Source: Serripes groenlandicus
Lineage: Eukaryota; Mollusca; Bivalvia; Cardiida; Cardiidae
Length of the DNA: 64,000 bases
Reading direction: 5' to 3'
NCBI GenBank assembly: GCA_031761405.1
Contig: JASEVX010000011.1
Coordinates: 15,125,609-15,189,608, forward strand
The position numbers and the translations under genes were made by a program. Positions 11,316-22,669 of the stretch are shown here, one piece after another. The notes beneath the pieces were generated by a model. It saw nothing but the letters and a program-made list of their open reading frames with translations, searched no databases and was not told where the DNA came from. Each line of letters starts with the position of its first letter. Positions within the stretch are counted from its first letter, which is position 1.

Positions 11316-13240
11316 ACACTGTAGCAACGTTAAATGTTGCACCAACGCTAAATGTCACACTTGACGTTTTATGTCACAAGGCTGACGCTAAACGTCGCAA
11401 CCAACGCTAAATGTCGCAAAACCTTCTGACGTTATATGTCGCATCTGTAACGCCAAATGTCGCAAAACAAGGTACTGCCGCTATATGTCGCAACATCAAC
11501 GCTAAATGTCTCACTCCTTTATAAGCACTCTTTTGTAGTATTACTGTTTCACAATGTACAAATTACAATGTTTCATGTCACTCTGTCCCTTCTTTTTTTA
11601 GTTATAGCTTCTGAAGTAGTCATTTGTTTGCGACATTTAGCGTCAGCCTTGCGACATATAACGTCAAGTACGACATATATACAAGATATATATGCACTCT
11701 CGTACTATCGATATGGATTCGCACACTTACGATAAGGACTCTCACACAAGCGATATGCACTCTTGTACTAACGATATGGATTCGCTCACTAACGATATTG
11801 ATTCACACACTTACGATATAGACTCTCACAAAAGCTGTATGCACTCTCGTACTAACGATAATGACTCGCACACTAACGATATGGACTCTAGTAATAGTGG
11901 TTCATCAGAAAAACAGATTGCGCTTTGTGTTTATACATTCCTTGCGGGCCAATGACTGGCTCTTTCTGCGGAAAGCCACATTTTGTGGCTGGTATACAAT
12001 AGATGGAATATGGTATAAACGTCCAAGACATTTTTTTGGTAAACACATGTACACGGACATACACTGTGACATAACGTTATAATATGTAACAGTGTATGTC
12101 CGTGTACATGTGTTTTCAAAATGTTAATGCGTTCTATGGATAGCCACATATTGTAACTGGTATACAATTGTCTCTCTTGTCACAAACCGTATAAGCTAAT
12201 ACTGGAATAAAAACTGACACGGAATAAGTAACATGCTTTTTGTTGCCATTCCTTAACCTACTTATAAAAAAGTTTATAAATGTAGCACTTTAACATCCCG
12301 TAACTGATACCTTGAACGTTTATACCATATTCCATCTATTGTATACTAGCCACCAAATGTGGCTATCCGCAGATAGAGTAGAGCCAGGCATTGGCCCACG
12401 AGGAATGTGTTAACACATCACGGATTGCCTGCACTAACCAACAGCCAGGTCCTGCTATTCATATAATTCTTCTAACACTAAAAGGCGACACAGATATATC
12501 ACAGAACCGGCAAGGGTTGAGATACAACCGAGGCGGTTGTATCTTGCTCACAATGTCTTTGAACAATCTATTCACCCGTTGAAGGGAGTATCGCGACGAA
12601 GGATTTTGTTTCGAACCAAGGTTAACAATAATATACCAAATCAACTGTGGTAGTTCTACATGGTGCTTTTGATGAACGTGTTTCGGTTTCCGTTTTAAAT
12701 GTATCATTTCTCACAATCTGTTATTCTAATGAACCACTATTACTAGAGTCCATATCGTTAGTGTGCGAGTCATTATCGTAAGAACGAGAGTGCATATAGT
12801 TTTTGTGAGAGTCCATATCGTTAGTGTATAAATCAATATCGTAAGTGAGCGAATCCATATCAGTAGTACAAGAGTGCATATCGCCTGTGTGAGAGTCCTT
12901 ATCGTAAGAGTGCGAATCCATATCGATAGTACGAGAGTGCATATATATTTTGACTATATGTCGCACTTGACGTTATATGTCGCAAGGCTGACGCTAATTG
13001 TCGCAAAAAATGACTACCTCAGGAGCCATAACTAAAAAAAGAAGGGACAGAGTCAGATGAAACATTGTAATATGTACATTGTGAAACAGTAATACTACAA
13101 AAGAGTGCTTATAAAAGAGTGCGACATTTAGCGTTGATGTTGCGACATATAGCAGCAGTACAATTTTTTGCGACATTTGGCGTTACAGATGCGACATATA
13201 ACGTTAGAAGATTTTGCGACATTTAGCGTTGGTTATTTAC
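11316..13240. mobile_element. ~1.9 kb complex foldback transposon with internally repetitive arms
   Basis: The left arm (about 11316-11925) and right arm (about 12712-13240) are inverted copies. From the outside inwards each arm has a cluster of 'acgctaaatgtcgcaa' / 'gacgttatatgtcgca' motifs, a unique block ('cactcttttgtagtattactg', 'tctgtcccttctttttttagttat'), another GTCGCA cluster, then ~32 bp tandem units of the type 'cgatatggattcgcacac' / 'gatatgcactctcgtac'. The left arm has ~90 bp more of the outer cluster. The centre (11940-12415) is itself an inverted repeat. No transposase frame is present. Moderately long frames on both strands arise from the repeated arms. Architecture resembles foldback-type non-autonomous DNA elements; the superfamily is not assignable by eye. 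Confidence 0.85.
11940..12415. repeat. Inner inverted repeat of the foldback
   Basis: 'gggccaatgactggctct...gccacattttgtggc...tatacaatagatggaatatgg' (11946-12016) is matched in inverse by 12311-12400. Between them lies a 27-bp perfect hairpin arm pair (12041-12067 with 12089-12115). This could be an element nested in the outer foldback. Confidence 0.8.
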
Positions 13241-13262
13241 TTCGTGCTCAGGTGAGCTAAAA

Positions 13263-14200
13263 AAGAAACATCTATCCAAATGAAAGAGTAATTGAAATCA
13301 TGCATTATAAAAGGATTAAATGCTCCAGAGAAAACCAATACCTGTGCCGTCCGAATTTTACTCTACAGTATACACCTAAGCTGGCCGCTGTTTCCTTTAA
13401 AGGGTGTTTAAGCTTGCCAAATCAATTAAGGATGCGTGACCATACACTGTTAATTACTATTGTTTACGAGTGTCATTCCAAACAAATTATAAATGTAACC
13501 CCTTTTCCCAATAAACCTATCATATACATGTATGTATTTGTAACTTGCCGGGATGTGTCGATACCGTCATGGTACAATGTGATATATGCACAAATTGGTT
13601 TCACAAATCTTGTGTTAATGCACCTGTGGATATTTCGACAACAGATGCGGACTTTAATTGTAACCTTTGTTAATTATTTGGCTATTATAATGATAAGATA
13701 TGTGATTAAATTGGCAACATTTAAGGTTTTTACTTATAACAGCCTTCAAATACAAATTTGGTTTATACGACGGTAAAGAAAGGTTATTGGAATTAAGAAA
13801 TTGTTTAAATAAGCAAATTTTCCTTTTCCCACAATGTTTTCAATATATGTTGCTTTTTACTGTTTACACAGCAAGAAAAAAACATTTAACTTATTTGTTA
13901 TAGATTAGTATTATAGTTGCATATATATATAATTACTAGAAATAAATTAAGATTTAAAGTGTTGTATATATATATATACTTATTGTTTATTTGTTATTTA
14001 AATTGTTCTGCCCCTTCCAAGTACCCTACAGAATAGAATGTTGCATGGATCATTTGCCTCGTAGTATGGCACATGGAAAACTGTTGAAAGTTACAAAGTA
14101 GAAAATGAAGAGGCCCAACAATAACTAGAACTCATGACCCTTCAATCGAGTGTAAAGGAGAGGATATAATTGAAGGAAAACCTATGGCTAGTTACTAGCA
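13263..14200. other. No gene supported; one unrecognised 158-codon frame
   Basis: An uninterrupted plus-strand frame (13300-13776) has hydrophobic patches but no recognisable motif, codon pattern or conserved neighbour. AT-rich chance frames of this size are expected in 64 kb. A TA microsatellite lies near 13920-13980. Confidence 0.4.
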
Positions 14201-14204
14201 ACCT

Positions 14205-14285
14205 ATTCTATTCTTGCAATGTTTTCAAATTTCGTCCGCTGCAGATGCGTCAAAAGACATTTACTTGTCGGAAAATCAATCTTTC
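14205..14285. mobile_element. Family A foldback fragment
   Basis: 'gcaatgttttcaaatttcgtccgctgcagatgcgtcaaaagac' corresponds to the right half of the family A element. The terminal 'tgtgggaaagggttaa' is degraded to 'cttgtcggaaaatcaa'. Confidence 0.6.
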
Positions 14286-14734
14286 AATTCTCTTTATTGA
14301 TATCTATAGATATGATATAAAGAGGAAAGTCGTTAAAACACTTTACAAAGAGATTCCATTTCAGCATGATCTTGATTTTTGGTTTATTCTATATCACTGA
14401 TAAAAGCAATCAAACACATTATATATTTACAAAGAAAACCCCGGATATGATCATATGTAACAAATTATACACAGTTGCTCATCTTTAATTAAACATTTTT
14501 TACAACAAATCATAGCGTCCGCAGATTTGCTCTATGTTCTATTGCGTCCGCATTTTCCCTCTATAATGTATTTGTCCGCAGATCGCGTCCGCACTTTAGA
14601 CCCTCCCCCCATACCGTTGTATTTATAAATAGAATTCGACGATCACGATTTCTCTGCAAATGTGTTACTCTCATTTTAAATGCATTTTATGACGCACATA
14701 TTTGTTTTTTTAATTCTTTATACTATATTTATAT
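14286..14734. other. No gene seen; short 'gcgtccgca' motif repeated
   Basis: Four copies of 'gcgtccgca' or 'gtccgcaga' occur within 14514-14600. No gene is supported. Confidence 0.5.
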
Positions 14735-15545
14735 GGCCGACAAGGTTTCAGCGTCCACGTCAAATCTTGGTTAAGAGTTTGCATGCAAGTACACTATTGC
14801 TCTATAGCTCTATAACTACTAAATGTATTGCATTATAACTTTCAACAATACTTCCCAATGATAATAGTCAAGTTTGATTCCTCTATCCTGCATTTTATGC
14901 AAGTTATGGCCCTTTTTTTACTTGGAAATTCTGGTTCAAGTTTTGCGTGCAGCTACGATTAGAGTCCATATCTCAGAATTTACTCGATGCATTGCATTGA
15001 AACTTTATATATTCCTTTCCAACTATCTCACCTATGTATATTATCAAGTAAGTTAACTATATCTTGCATTGATTAGAAGTTTTGGCCCTTTTTGGACTTA
15101 TACATTTTGGTTAAAGTTTTGCTTGCAACTACATTGAGACCATATCCTAGAAACTACTCGATGCATTGCATTGAGACTGTATACAATCCTTTCCAACTTT
15201 CACACCTATGTATATTATCAAGTAAGATAACTCTATCTTGCATTTAGCGCAAGTTATGGCCCTTAATTACATGAAGAGTCCATAGCTCAGTATTAACTTG
15301 TTGCATTGCACTGAAACTTTATACAACCCTTCCCAATCAAGTAAGATAATTATATCCTGCATTTAGTGTAAGTTAGGGTCCTTTCTGAACTTGATACAAC
15401 CCTTACTAATTTCACAACTATATACACAACTAAGTAAGATACTATTTCTGCATATAATGCAAATTATCACCCTTTAAGAAATTCTGTTTAATGTTTTGCA
15501 TGCAACTACATTATTATCCATATCTCAGTAACTAATACACTGTGG
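14735..15545 (+). repeat. Tandem repeat, ~175 bp units, about 4.5 copies
   Basis: Each unit carries 'caagttatggccctttttt', 'tctggttcaagttttgcgtgcaacta', 'ccatatctcag', 'ctcgatgcattgcattgaaact' and 'ctatgtatattatcaagtaag'. Units are diverged and some truncated. No open frame persists. It shares the 'ttatggcccttttt...ttggttaaagtttt' core with the array at 16085-17110, so the two are probably one family. Confidence 0.85.
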
Positions 15546-15702
15546 AATAATCGAGTGCGCTGTCTCTTGTTACCATTGTGTTAAGTTTAAGTTGTTTTAT
15601 TTGTTTTTGTCATCGATAGCGTTGGACAGCTAGACATTTAATCACGCTTCAGTCTTGTTATACATACAGAGCAATACTTTGGTCGGATTTTATTGAGCTT
15701 GG

Positions 15703-16045
15703 CTTGGTACTTCCACATCCCTTTATGTTATCACGTTACTACCACATTCCTTTATGTTTTCCCGCTACTACCACATCCCTGTATGTTATCCCTTTACTAC
15801 CACATCCCTGTATGTTTTCCCGTTATTACAACATCCGTTTATGTCATCCCGTTACTACCACATCCCTTTATGTTATCCCACTACTACCACATCCCTTTAT
15901 GTTATCCCGTTACTACCACATTCTTTTATGTTATCCCTTTACTACCACATCCCTTTATGTTATCCCGTTACTACCACATCTCTTTATGTTATCCCGTTAC
16001 TACCAATCTCTTTATGTTATCCCGTTACTACTACATCCCTTTACG
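15703..16045 (+). repeat. 29-bp minisatellite, about 12 copies
   Basis: The unit 'ccacatccctttatgttatc' plus 'ccgttacta' repeats with a strict 29-bp spacing. One unit near 15999-16010 is shortened. Because 29 is not a multiple of three and the unit has few stops, all three plus frames stay open. The resulting 112-, 138- and 170-codon frames are artefacts of the repeat. Confidence 0.95.
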
Positions 16046-17110
16046 TATACTACTCGCCTCGGCGTCTGCGTTGGCGTCTGCGTCGGCGTTAGTGTCACAC
16101 CTTGGTTAAATTGTTTGTACCTATTCACTTTTTTGTCAAAGCCATTACAGAAATTGCAGAAACTTGCAACACGTATTCACCATCATAACAGGAATCCGCT
16201 GTGGTCGAGTGGTTAGTGTCGGGGATTTCGAAATCGGGTGTCTCTGGTTCGATCCCCAGTCGCGGCAATTCGGTCATGGTGGAGTGCCATTGGGCAAGGC
16301 ACATTTTCTAGCCTAGTACTGGTTTGTTCACCCAGGGAACATGAATAATAAAATTTAAATGCGCGCTAAATGACCTTAGCTGTCGATGCGCCATAAAACA
16401 ATATACATTCATTCATTCACCATCATAACCTACATCAACAGACAAGAGTACATAACTCTGTCAATGTTTTTGTAAGAATTATGGCCCTTTTTCGACTTCG
16501 ACCTTTGGTTAATTTTTTTGTACCAATTCACTTTTTTGTCAAAACCATTACAGAAAATGTTTTGAAACTTACAACACTTATTCACCATCATTACCTACAT
16601 CAACAGACAAGAGTACATGTACATAACTTTCTCAAGGTTTTTGTTAAAATTATGACTATTTTTCCACTACGAATTTTGGTTAAAGTTTTTTGTACCAATT
16701 CACTCTTTTTCAAAACCATTAGAGATATTGCTTTGACACTTCCAACACTTGTTCTCCACCATTACTTGCATCAACAAGCAAGAGGACATAAGTTTGTCAA
16801 GGTTTTCGTTAGAATTATGGCCCTTTTTCGACTCAGAATTTTAGTTAAGTTTTTAGTACCACCTCAATTATTTTTCAAAACCATTAAAGATATTGCTTTG
16901 ACACTTTTAATACTTGTTTCCCATCATTATCTCCTTCAACAGGCAACAGTACATAGCTCTGTCAAGGTTTTTGTAAGAATTATGACTCTATTTCGACTTA
17001 GAATTTTGGTTAAGTGTTTTGTACCACCCTACTTTTTCTCAAAACCATTTGAGATAAAGCTTATACACTTATACTACTTATTTAAGCTCATCATCATGTC
17101 CCAAAGTGCA
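16046..17110 (+). repeat. Tandem repeat, ~175 bp units, interrupted by a SINE
   Basis: It opens with 'ggcgtctgcgttggcgtctgcgtcggcg' and continues with about five units bearing 'aattatggccctttttcgact', 'ttggttaa(a)gttttttgtacca', 'caaaaccatta(a/c)agatattg' and 'ttcaccatcat(t/a)ac'. The first unit is split by the SINE at 16190-16414. A 214-codon frame over 16481-17125 follows the repeat period and has no recognisable domain. Confidence 0.85.
16190..16414 (+). mobile_element. tRNA-headed SINE (family SINE-B) with target-site duplication
   Basis: The head 'gctgtggtcgagtggttagtgtc' (A box) and 'ggttcgatccccagtcgcgg' (B box) form a tRNA-like unit. A body follows with 'gggcaaggcacattttctagcctagtactggtttgttcaccc' and the tail 'tgcgcgctaaatgacc...tgtcgatgcgccataaaa', ending in (ATTC)n. 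The 15-bp sequence 'attcaccatcataac' is present immediately before (16175-16189) and after (16415-16429). This duplicated target shows that the element inserted into the surrounding tandem repeat. A tail-only copy lies at 25780-25855. Confidence 0.92.
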
Positions 17111-18155
17111 CAATTAAATCATTGAAAAGGCTAAAAGTTAGCCTACGTTTTAAGAACTACTAAACGACTTCATAGTTCATGTATTTGAGGTTGTAGAAGT
17201 TGCAAATAACGTTAAAACATTTATGCTCATCATCATGTCCCAAAATGCACAATTTTCATGAACTGGACTAAAGTGTAATAAAGTTCAAGGTAGCCTAAGA
17301 TTACTTCACATTCCATGTGTTCACCAGTTTTACAGCATGTACATGTACATGTCAATTGTTTATTGCTAGTGATTCCATATGAGAGGTGACATTCAAACAT
17401 ATTTTAGTTTGGAAATGTTTAGGGGACAATTGCATACCCTAGTGCCAACAACTGTGAAAGGTCGTCACTTCGAATTGACGTACTAACATCTGATGTCTGT
17501 GAATCCTGTTTGGCCTGACCGTAGTCTTTCGGCACACACTTCACACAACTGGTATGTTGACTTGTTAGGTTGAGGTTGTAACTTAGCTGGTTATAAAAGA
17601 GTGAACCAAATTGTCAGCACCCTTATATTAGGTAGTGACTGATCACCACTAGCTGCCCCGCGCTGGAGGATGTAATAGGCATAGGTGGAGCTTTCGCTGA
17701 TGATGTCTATGTTCGGCAATTAGTGCTTTATAATCAACGTCCCATGTTGAAACTGTCTTTTAATGGTGTCTATTTCTGAAAGTAAACAACATGTATATGT
17801 ATATTATAACATTAACATTAATGGTTTTGTTCTAATTATATATCAATTACATTGTACCCGAAACAATGCAACCAAACATGGTTCTAGTGATTCATTAGAA
17901 ATAATCTTCTTTTTTTTCCCCTTCAATGTTTTCAAATTTGTTTAAAAAACACGATTGTTGACATAATTTGTGTTGTTAAATATGTCAAGTGAACATGGTT
18001 ATCATGTAAAAAGTTTCACATTTCTTCTATTGGATTTCAATTATACTTCAAAAATGCACATTTGTAAATTTTAAAATGTGAAATTTCGAATCAAAGGACA
18101 TACATGATGCGCATAAGCTGACACCAGGTAATTATATAATTACATTTGTCATTTT
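17111..18155. other. No gene seen; short direct duplication at the start
   Basis: 'ctcatcatcatgtcccaaa(g/a)tgcacaatt' occurs at about 17087 and 17225, marking two ~140 bp units that continue the preceding array. The remainder has no supported feature. Confidence 0.5.
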
Positions 18156-18360
18156 TAACACAACAAATCTGCTGCAGACGACTCTTTAATCATATTATAG
18201 GCAAAAGTATGGATTTGTTCTCAATGAAAGTCTTATATTGTACAGATTTAAAAAATATTGCGACATAAAGAGAACTGGCTCGTACTGATAAATCTTTCTC
18301 CTTTTAACACAATATTTCCCAGAATCGTCTGCTGTAGATACGCGTCAAAATGGTTCTGCA
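18156..18360. mobile_element. Family A foldback remnants
   Basis: 'aacacaacaaatctgctgcagacgactcttt' and 'acacaatatttcccagaatcgtctgctgtagatacgcgtcaaaa' match the half-element motif 'ctgctgcag' plus 'gacgac'. Both are decayed halves. Confidence 0.55.
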
Positions 18361-18477
18361 TAAAGGAAATTATTTCAGTGTCTTGCATTTATAATTACTG
18401 TTCAATCGATACATTATATGACTTTTTTTCGCTGAGATTATTGATAAAGACAAATCTTGCTTTAGTGATGTTTAACA

Positions 18478-18510
18478 CCAACCCCCCACCCCCCCCCCCC
18501 TTCCCCCCTC
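18478..18510 (+). repeat. C-rich polypyrimidine tract
   Basis: 'accaaccccccacccccccccccccttcccccc' is a short simple tract with no associated gene. Confidence 0.85.
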
Positions 18511-18854
18511 ATCCCAGGCCTATGAAAGTTTCGGGAAGTGCATTCGGTCTCAACAGATTTAATCCCCTTCTCATTCTCAAAAGATTGATGAGCTGGTGAG
18601 CACTAACGCATTTACTATTTGCTCAATTGATAATGGATAGAGATGTCAATACAGGGGTTGAGAGTTCAAGTTCAAGCTGAGTCAACTTATTTCCCGAATG
18701 TCAAAGACTACTTTAACCAGTGAATATTGAACAATTTGCTAGGAGCTTTAAATAGTATAGATCGTATTATGACCATGAATTTGAGGGATTATCCGGATGG
18801 CCATTATACATGCTTTAATTAACATATGAAATATTTATTTTGAGAAAAAACAAA

Positions 18855-19400
18855 AACACATTTCTGCCAACTGATCTTGAAACCAGACAAGCGGTTGCAA
18901 AGGAAAAACGTTCATATTTGTCTACTTTCTGATGCTACATTTCAGCTTTGCTTTGAACTAATTAATATCCCTTGAACAATTTATGTAGAGTTAATTAAAG
19001 AACGTTTTTGCCAAACTATCTTGACATAAGACAAGCAGTTTAAGAGGTAAATGGTTATATTTACTCCCTTTCTGATATCGCCTGGCAGCATTGATCTTAA
19101 ACCACTTTGGATTGGGGAACATAATGTTCTTTTAAGCCAAATTATATTGATACAAGATGCTTCCTGGCAACGTTGTTTTTTAATTAATAAATTAAATACG
19201 ACTTGAATAATTGTATGGATGGTCACATAAGGAAAATTAATGCAGCAGTGTTATAACTTTGAAATTATACCAGCAACTTCCTCTTTTTCTCATGCCACTG
19301 CGAATACTATTTTTCAACCAATCAATATGATTTGAATATTTTTGACTAGGATTACATAATGAGTTTTCCTGTCAAATTATACAGAAATACCAGAATACCT
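18855..19400 (+). repeat. Diverged tandem repeat, ~120-150 bp spacing
   Basis: Three related blocks share 'ttttgccaaactatcttgacataagacaagcagttt' and 'agttaattaaagaa(c)'-like sequence (about 18865, 19005 and 19130). The last leads into 'tttttcaaccaatcaatatgatttg', the motif of the ~178 bp family seen at 10905-11315. It is probably an old array of the same family. Confidence 0.6.
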
Positions 19401-19644
19401 AAACATTGTGTCACTTGATGGGTTAGTTTCCAGAACTCAACACAGAATTTATTCCTTTGAACATTTTGAAAGAAGACACCAAATCAATATTTCTGTACAG
19501 TTCAGTTAAAATGATCAAGTAGTTTAAAAGCAGATGTTGTTTAAATAAATGGTTGCTGATGGATATTGCATGATGGGTTTGGGATTATCACAAAAGCTGT
19601 GCTCAGATTGATTAAATTGTATGTATTTACCTAGTGTCATGTTG

Positions 19645-19720
19645 TCCCCACTGAGATTTGAACTCAGAATTCCTGGCTAGACCAGGTGTTTTACCAGTTA
19701 AAACTATAAGGTCTCAAAAT
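19645..19720 (-). mobile_element. tRNA-like SINE head, decayed
   Basis: On the minus strand, 'taactggtaaaacacctggt' and 'gagttcaaatctcagtggggac' look like A and B boxes. The acceptor ends do not pair, so this is not a functional tRNA gene. Confidence 0.5.
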
Positions 19721-19840
19721 GTAGCTAAACACATTTAATTTACGATCAAGATTGTCTTCAAAGAAAGTCACAAATGGTAATAAATGCCTCATGTTCTAAA
19801 AAGAAATTCCTAATAAATCCGAGCTTAGTTGTAATTTAAA

Positions 19841-20970
19841 CAAGAGGGCAATGAGGCCCTGGAATCACTCACCTGAGAAAGGGCTATTTAAGACTTAACT
19901 CTTTCAGCGCCAATGGGAATATCATCAAGACAAACTTTCTGACAAAATTTCTAGCTGCTTAAATCAAAAATGCGATCTCTATAGTGTTAACTAGATTGTT
20001 CTTTAATTTGGCCTAGTGACCTAGTTGTTAACCTGACCTGACCCATATTCGAACTTGACCTAGATATCACTAAGACAAACCTTAAATTTGGCCTAGTGAC
20101 CTAGTTTCTGACAGGACATGACTCATATTCGCACTTGGTCTAGATATCATCCGGACACATTTTCTGATAGAGTTCCAACATGCTTAAGTTTAAAATGTGG
20201 CTTTAAGAATGTTAACAAGATTTTCTTCAAATTTGTCCTAGTGACCTAGTTTTTGCCCTGATATGACCCACATTCGAACTTTGCCTATATATCACTAAGA
20301 AAAATATTCTGACAAAGTTTCAACATGCTTAAATTTAAAATGTGGCTTCCAGAGTGTTGACAAGATTTTCCTTAAACTTAACCTAGTGACCAAGTTATTG
20401 ACCCGACATGTTCCAACTTGGCTTAAATATTACTAAGACAAACATTTTGACAAAGTTTCAACATGCTCAAGCCAAAAAGATGGCTTCCAGAGTGTTAACA
20501 AGATTTTCCTTAAAGTTGGCCTAGTGACCTAGATTTTAACCCGACATGACCTATATTCAAACTCGATCCAGATATCACAAAGACAAACATTTTGACAAAG
20601 TTTCAACATGCACAAACCAAAAATGTGGCTTCCAGAGTGTTAACGGGATTTTCCTTAAATTTGGCTTAGTGACCTAGTTTTTGACCGGACATGACCCATA
20701 TTCAAACTTAGTTTCAATATTTTCAAGACAAACATTCTGACAAAGTTTCAACATGCTCAAGCTAAAACCGCGGCTTCCAGAGAGTTCCAGTTTCGAACTT
20801 GGCCTAGATTTGATGTAGATATATATGTTCTGATAAACTTTCATGAAGATTGGATGCAAAATGTTGCCTCTAGAGTGTTAACAAGCAAATGTTGACGACG
20901 AACAACGGAAGATGAACAAAATGCGATCACAAAAACTAACTTAGAGTACTTCATGCTCTGATGAGCTACA
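19841..20970 (+). repeat. Tandem repeat element with inverted-like ends, ~130 bp units (family E)
   Basis: It begins 'caagagggcaatgaggccct...actcacctgag' and closes 'catgctctgatgagctac', the degenerate complement of the opening signature. The interior is about eight units built from 'gacctagtttttgacccgacatgacccatattc', 'agacaaacattctgacaaagtttcaacatgctc' and 'gtggcttccagagtgttaacaagattttcctt'. It is non-coding. The family occurs inverted at 6905-7395. A family B end 'ttaactctttcagcgcc' (19897-19913) is embedded near the left edge. Confidence 0.88.
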
Positions 20971-21224
20971 ACCCTAACAAATGATGTATTTCTAAACATT
21001 GAATTGTTATCTTACAACACTATAATATTCTTATTACTGTTTAGACTTATGCAACCATGTCTCCTATACCATCTCACCTATTTGCTATGTAAAACATGAA
21101 TATAAGAAGTTTTTCAAATGCAATTACAAGTAGAAAAGCCATGTTTATCAAGGATTGACATAATTTAATCAATATGTGAAGAGGCTAATGTAGGTACAAT
21201 TAGTGACTCAATTACTGAAAAAGG

Positions 21225-21330
21225 TTCAAAGCATTGTTTTGAGCAATTTCTCCTTTAAGTCACGATGTTTTCAAAAGTTGTTTGCTGCAGATGCATCAAA
21301 CTGCGTATTTAGGTGGGAAAGAGTTAATGA
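21225..21330. mobile_element. Right half of a family A foldback
   Basis: 'gagcaatttctcctttaagtcacgatgttttcaaaagttgtttgctgcagatgcatc...aggtgggaaagagttaa' is the right half, with a recognisable terminus. Confidence 0.75.
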
Positions 21331-22415
21331 TCTGTTCAGAGACACATATACAATATATTTACTAAAGTTATACTTCGGAACACTAGTTACCTTGATGGAA
21401 GTGACCAATAAGTATTTTCCGGAATAAGCGTCCTTTATTGTCGGTAAATACAGTTAACAGACAAAGGAAAATACATGTGCTTGTTGACATGACACTGTGT
21501 AAAGCCAACCTAAACATGGTATAATTGGATATCTGTTTATTGTCTATGATTGCTATGTAAGTTTATCCCCCCTTTGTATTAAAATTGTTGCTGGTACTTG
21601 GTAAACACAGAGCATTATATATGACGTGAAATGACCCAGTTCAATGATTAGGGCCAGCATATACATGTAACAGACTGTGCTTGCAAGTTCTCTGGGTTTT
21701 CATTGTTTTTACTGGTTTTCTTCTTAGTTTCCTCTATTTCGGGGCGTTATTAATGGTCTTAACCATGTGCCTGTAGAAGTGAGATTTTCATAGAGATTGC
21801 CTGAATTTTTTCATACATTTTAACCGTCACCCTTGATCAGGCTTTGTCAACTTATAGACACCATGCAGTAAGAGGGAGTATCACCACAGCCATGTTAACA
21901 TTTTGTACAACTGTAAACGTTTTAAATGAAAGCAACACTATACATTTATGCATGACGGAACTTTAAACTAATATACATCTGACGAGACACCTGTTCAGAT
22001 TGAAGATAATTTGCCACACAATGACAATCCTTTATTGATTATATCGACTAATTGATTTAATTCTGAATTCAATTTCGAACAAGTTGGTTTCATTTATTTG
22101 ATATATGTTTAAACAATTCAAATGCTGAATGTTAAACAAATGACTTGCCCAATTCTGCATTTAGAGTTCATAGCCAGGTTAAGGCATATAAAGATGAATA
22201 TGTTGAGTTGGGCAGCCGAAGTGTAGAGGGCCATGCACTTCGGAGGTTTCAAACAATCGGTTCCATCAGTCAAAGTGTTAAACATAGTCATTTCAATGTG
22301 AAGCTAGTTCTTGCAACTTACGGTGTCTGCTTCCTTGATGCAAATCAACCGTTACTTGCTCCGAGTGTATGTTGACGTCCAACTGAGCATCTGCCTCCCA
22401 CTTAAGCTTCTTTAG
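21331..22415. other. No gene seen
   Basis: No supported gene or repeat. A 76-codon plus frame at 22145-22375 shows no family resemblance. Confidence 0.5.
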
Positions 22416-22615
22416 GTTTGTTTAATGGGGCTTTACGACATTTTCAACATTATTTCAGTTATATCATGGCGACAGTTCACTTATTCATTATCACTGGCTG
22501 AACAAACCAGTAATAGGCTAGGAAATGTGCCTTACCCTAAAACCGCCGCAACTGGGACCCAGGACGCCAGGTTTCAAATCCCCGACGCCAACCACGTGGC
22601 CACGGCGGATTCCTT
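22415..22615 (-). mobile_element. Mosaic SINE: SINE-B head joined to SINE-A tail
   Basis: Read on the minus strand, the head 'ccgccgtggccacgtggttggcgtcggggattt' and body 'gtaaggcacatttcctagcctattactggtttgttc' follow the SINE at 16190-16414. After 'gtgaact' the sequence switches to 'gtcgccatgatataactgaaataatgttgaaaatgtcgtaaa', the 3' module of the SINE at 2925-3200, with a CAAA-type tail. The two module types therefore occur joined in one copy. Confidence 0.8.
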
Positions 22616-22669
22616 AGCTTCTTTAACATTCTGTTGTTTAGAAGTAGGTTTTCTTATCTAACATGTTTG

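Noticed and set aside
13300..13776. 158-codon plus-strand frame
   Set aside because: No motif, no codon bias distinct from flanks and no conserved neighbours; length is compatible with chance in AT-rich DNA.
15693..16216. Three overlapping plus-strand frames of 112-170 codons
   Set aside because: The 29-bp repeat unit opens all three frames, and no protein family is seen.
16481..17125. 214-codon frame with phenylalanine-rich repeats
   Set aside because: It follows the ~175-bp repeat period in a non-coding array and is not open in the neighbouring array of the same family.
19645..19720. Minus-strand tRNA gene
   Set aside because: The 3' acceptor strand has no matching 5' strand, and D and anticodon arms are poor.
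22145..22375. 76-codon plus-strand frame as a gene
   Set aside because: No recognisable motif; it sits next to a SINE and a satellite array.
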